64,000 nucleotides of DNA. Source: Flavivirga aquimarina (lineage in GTDB: Bacteria; Bacteroidota; Bacteroidia; Flavobacteriales; Flavobacteriaceae). This document shows positions 62,055 to 64,000 of the stretch, piece after piece (position 1 is the first letter of the stretch; each line of letters begins with the position of its first letter). Made by a program: the position numbers and the translations under genes. The DNA is taken from assembly GCF_030540835.1 (NCBI RefSeq), contig NZ_JAUOEK010000068.1, forward strand, positions 38,448 to 102,447, read 5' to 3'. The notes under the pieces are model-generated. The model saw only the letters and a program-made list of their open reading frames with translations. It had not been told where the DNA came from and searched no databases.

Positions 62055-63428
62055 TTAAATATTTAACTCATTAAATAAATCTATTAATTCTGGGTTTGAA
62101 GGGCGTGGTGCTTTACTAGATACTATTTTCCCTTCTGGATCTATTAATATAAAACGTGGAATAGAAGAAATAAAATAGTCTTCGAGGAATTTAGATTTCC
62201 CTCCTTTATCTGCAATGACCTGAATTCCTCCTAGATCTTTATCTTTAACCATGTTTTTCCACTTATCGTGATTTTTAGCTTCATCTATGGATATACTTAA
62301 AAAAACGATATTCTTTCCATGATACGCTTTTTCAACACGCTTTAAATCTGGTATTTCTTTTATACAAGGCACACACCAAGTAGCCCAAACATCTATATAA
62401 ACATATTGTCCTTTAAGATCGTCTAATGACAAAGTACCTCCTGAATGCTTTTCATAATTTGTGAATTTTGGAGAGGGTTGTCCTTTATTTACTATCTTTA
62501 ACTCATTGTAAACTTTAGTGATTTTAGCATTGTTTTCTGCATCTGTTGATGCATTTATAAAGATTTGGTAATATGCTTCAACGTCTTCTGCTTTCCTCAT
62601 TCCATATTCAGCTCCAGTAAATATCAATTCATTTTTAATGGTTTCATTTGGAATAGCTCCATGCACTTTAAGCTTTGCAAGCATAAAGGAAATTGATTCT
62701 TTTTTAGATAAATCTTTAATTTCATCAATATAGTGAGCTGTAACTAGTTGTTTATATGTATTAAAATTTATAAAATCTGCTTCATTATTTACATCTAAGG
62801 TCTTTAATTCTGCTAAAAAACCTTCTGATGGCTTATAGTCGTTCTTTTTAGTCCAATAACTATGTTTACCTGTTGCATATTTTGATAACTCTAACAAGTA
62901 GTTATAATTGTTTTTACGTTTCTCTAACGCTTTAAAGGCAGGATCTATCCCCTCCATAGTGTCTAATGCAGTATTTAATAAAGTGCTTATATTTTTGACT
63001 TTATTTTTAAATTCTCCCTCCTCTAATACGTATAATGCTTCTTCATCTGCTTTCTGTATTTTTGTTTTATTTTTTAACAGTAGATAATTTGTAGTCCCCG
63101 CACCTTTCCCTGAAATTTTAAGAGAATTATTAAAATCTTTAGAATCGGCTTTAAGATTAACATCATTTCCGTTATTCAAATAAATATTAACACTGTTTTT
63201 ACCTGCTTTGAGCAAATAAAGCCCTTCGTCATTCTTAATAGTATCTAAGAAAACACCGTTAGTATCTCTCAAAATTTTCTTTTTAAGAGACTCTACTTTG
63301 GTTAAAGTTATTTGTCTAGATTTATAATTTTCAATTTTAGCAGAAAATAAAGCATAGTCTACTGGAGTTTCTTTTTTACAAGCTATTAGACTTAAAACTA
63401 ATGCTAAACTTAATATTGTTTTTTTCAT
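62055..63428 (-). CDS. TlpA-family thiol-disulfide oxidoreductase lipoprotein
   Basis: The 457-residue protein has a lipoprotein signal (LVLSLIACKKE, lipid Cys 17) and an N-terminal DUF4369-like beta domain plus helical linker. The C-terminal thioredoxin-like domain (about 315-457) has the catalytic WATWCVPC motif and the cis-Pro strand SSIPRFILIDPEGKIV. It is a periplasm-facing thiol reductase, possibly for cytochrome c maturation or general protein disulfides. It lies near another TlpA-type gene at the window end. Confidence 0.92.
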   Translation of the reverse strand: MKKTILSLALVLSLIACKKETPVDYALFSAKIENYKSRQITLTKVESLKKKILRDTNGVFLDTIKNDEGLYLLKAGKNSVNIYLNNGNDVNLKADSKDFNNSLKISGKGAGTTNYLLLKNKTKIQKADEEALYVLEEGEFKNKVKNISTLLNTALDTMEGIDPAFKALEKRKNNYNYLLELSKYATGKHSYWTKKNDYKPSEGFLAELKTLDVNNEADFINFNTYKQLVTAHYIDEIKDLSKKESISFMLAKLKVHGAIPNETIKNELIFTGAEYGMRKAEDVEAYYQIFINASTDAENNAKITKVYNELKIVNKGQPSPKFTNYEKHSGGTLSLDDLKGQYVYIDVWATWCVPCIKEIPDLKRVEKAYHGKNIVFLSISIDEAKNHDKWKNMVKDKDLGGIQVIADKGGKSKFLEDYFISSIPRFILIDPEGKIVSSKAPRPSNPELIDLFNELNI

Positions 63429-63698
63429 TTGATGGAATAATAAAATATGTGTTAATTGTATTTACTTATGTATAAACTGGTGACTTAGATTTCCTTTATC
63501 TTTCCAAACAAAGACTTTTCAAAATAAAATTTTATGATTATCTACATGCACGACGTAATAATTTTATTTTAAATAACTGTTTTGTAAAAAGTGCATTCCT
63601 TATTCTTTTTTAATATCATTAACTGGGTACTAAAATTGTTATGATACAAGGACTAAAGAATATTATAAAATCATAATTACATTTCTCGAAAGTATAAA
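63429..63698. other. Intergenic region between two redoxin genes
   Basis: About 270 bases with no gene or clear signal seen. Confidence 0.4.
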
Positions 63699-64000
63699 TT
63701 ACTCTACAGCAAGTATTTCTTTAATTTTTGCTTTAAGTTTATCGCCTTTAAGACCTCTAGCAACAATTACCCCATTTTTATCTATTAAAATAGTTTCTGG
63801 TATTGTATTTACTGCGAATACTTTTGCTGAAGGACAATTCCATTCTTTTAAAGATGAAACCTGATCCCAAACAACATACTCATTTTTCTTTAAAAAATTA
63901 CGCCATTTAGTTTCCTTTCTATCATAAGATATTCCTAAAACTTCTAAACCTTTAGGATGAAATTCATTGTATATTTCTCCTATATGTGGCATTTCCTTAA
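63699..64000 (-). CDS. TlpA-like redoxin, 5' end cut by the window edge
   Basis: The frame is open to the window end. The codons before the ATG at 63992 read Lys-Glu (KEMPHIGEIYNEFHPKGLEV), which is the text that normally follows the WCxPCxKE active site, so the true start lies beyond 64000. The visible part has GISYDRKETKWRNFLKKNEY and the cis-Pro strand VNTIPETILIDKNGVIVARG. It is a periplasmic thiol-disulfide oxidoreductase by family. Confidence 0.85.
   Translation of the reverse strand, partial: KEMPHIGEIYNEFHPKGLEVLGISYDRKETKWRNFLKKNEYVVWDQVSSLKEWNCPSAKVFAVNTIPETILIDKNGVIVARGLKGDKLKAKIKEILAVE

Noticed and set aside
1..64000. CRISPR array, insertion-sequence transposase, rRNA operon or replication origin
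   Set aside because: I looked for regular spaced repeats, transposase motifs, rRNA text and origin-like clusters and saw none; the only recombinase trace is the decayed integrase end at 61115-61386.

Overview
The window looks like the chromosome of a marine-type member of the Flavobacteriaceae (Bacteroidota). Base composition is low in GC. There are C-terminal type IX secretion (T9SS) sorting domains, SusD-free but lipoprotein-rich gene content, and families largely confined to Bacteroidota (DUF6607, DUF6686, DUF3109, DUF2723). Promoter -7 elements of the TAnnTTTG kind are visible at a few genes.

Core blocks. 1-7811 holds HTTM protein, ribF, a secreted reprolysin-like protease, pth, rplY and prs. 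24600-39464 holds a membrane-anchored LuxR-type regulator, a DUF2723 protein, tex, a DinB protein, an RDD protein, nrdA/nrdB, a DUF3109 protein, MarC and an FAD oxidoreductase. 41403-47293 holds a C-terminal processing protease, dCMP deaminase, HupE/UreJ, a TPR protein, a CBS protein, a zinc-ribbon protein and DinB. 47632-53479 is a probable iron-acquisition operon (DUF6607, ankyrin, DUF2271, PepSY/flavoreductase, two DUF6686-type proteins) behind a Fur-box-like dyad.

Accessory block 1, at tRNA-Leu(CAA). The 3' end of the tRNA and its terminator (8071-8136) recur as a 66-bp near-identical direct repeat at 20210-20275. They enclose 12 kb of accessory genes: a 968-residue secreted protein with a polymorphic-toxin-like C-terminus, a two-repeat candidate immunity protein, a frameshifted BatD-like gene, a Sel1/T9SS protein, a triple-repeat protein, a transglutaminase-like protein and an O-antigen-ligase-like protein. 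A third, degenerate copy of the terminator part (24365-24404) closes a second segment. That segment carries an MbnP/MbnH-type copper operon. No integrase is visible in this block.

Accessory block 2 (39465-41402) is a scar-like stretch. It has a truncated sigma factor, an unknown protein, a strongly structured RNA candidate, an XRE regulator with a palindromic operator, and a frameshifted small gene.

Accessory block 3 (53507-61700) has a second XRE regulator with nearly the same palindrome, a coupled 33-residue ORF, a DUF4253 protein, a chimeric membrane protein and a small ABC transporter. It then has a 200-bp duplication of the tRNA-Ala(GGC) region: a decayed tRNA copy at 56832 and the real one at 61577. 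The duplication flanks a four-gene LytS/LytTR-redoxin operon and a decayed tyrosine-recombinase 3' end. The window ends in TlpA-type redoxin genes, the last cut by the edge.
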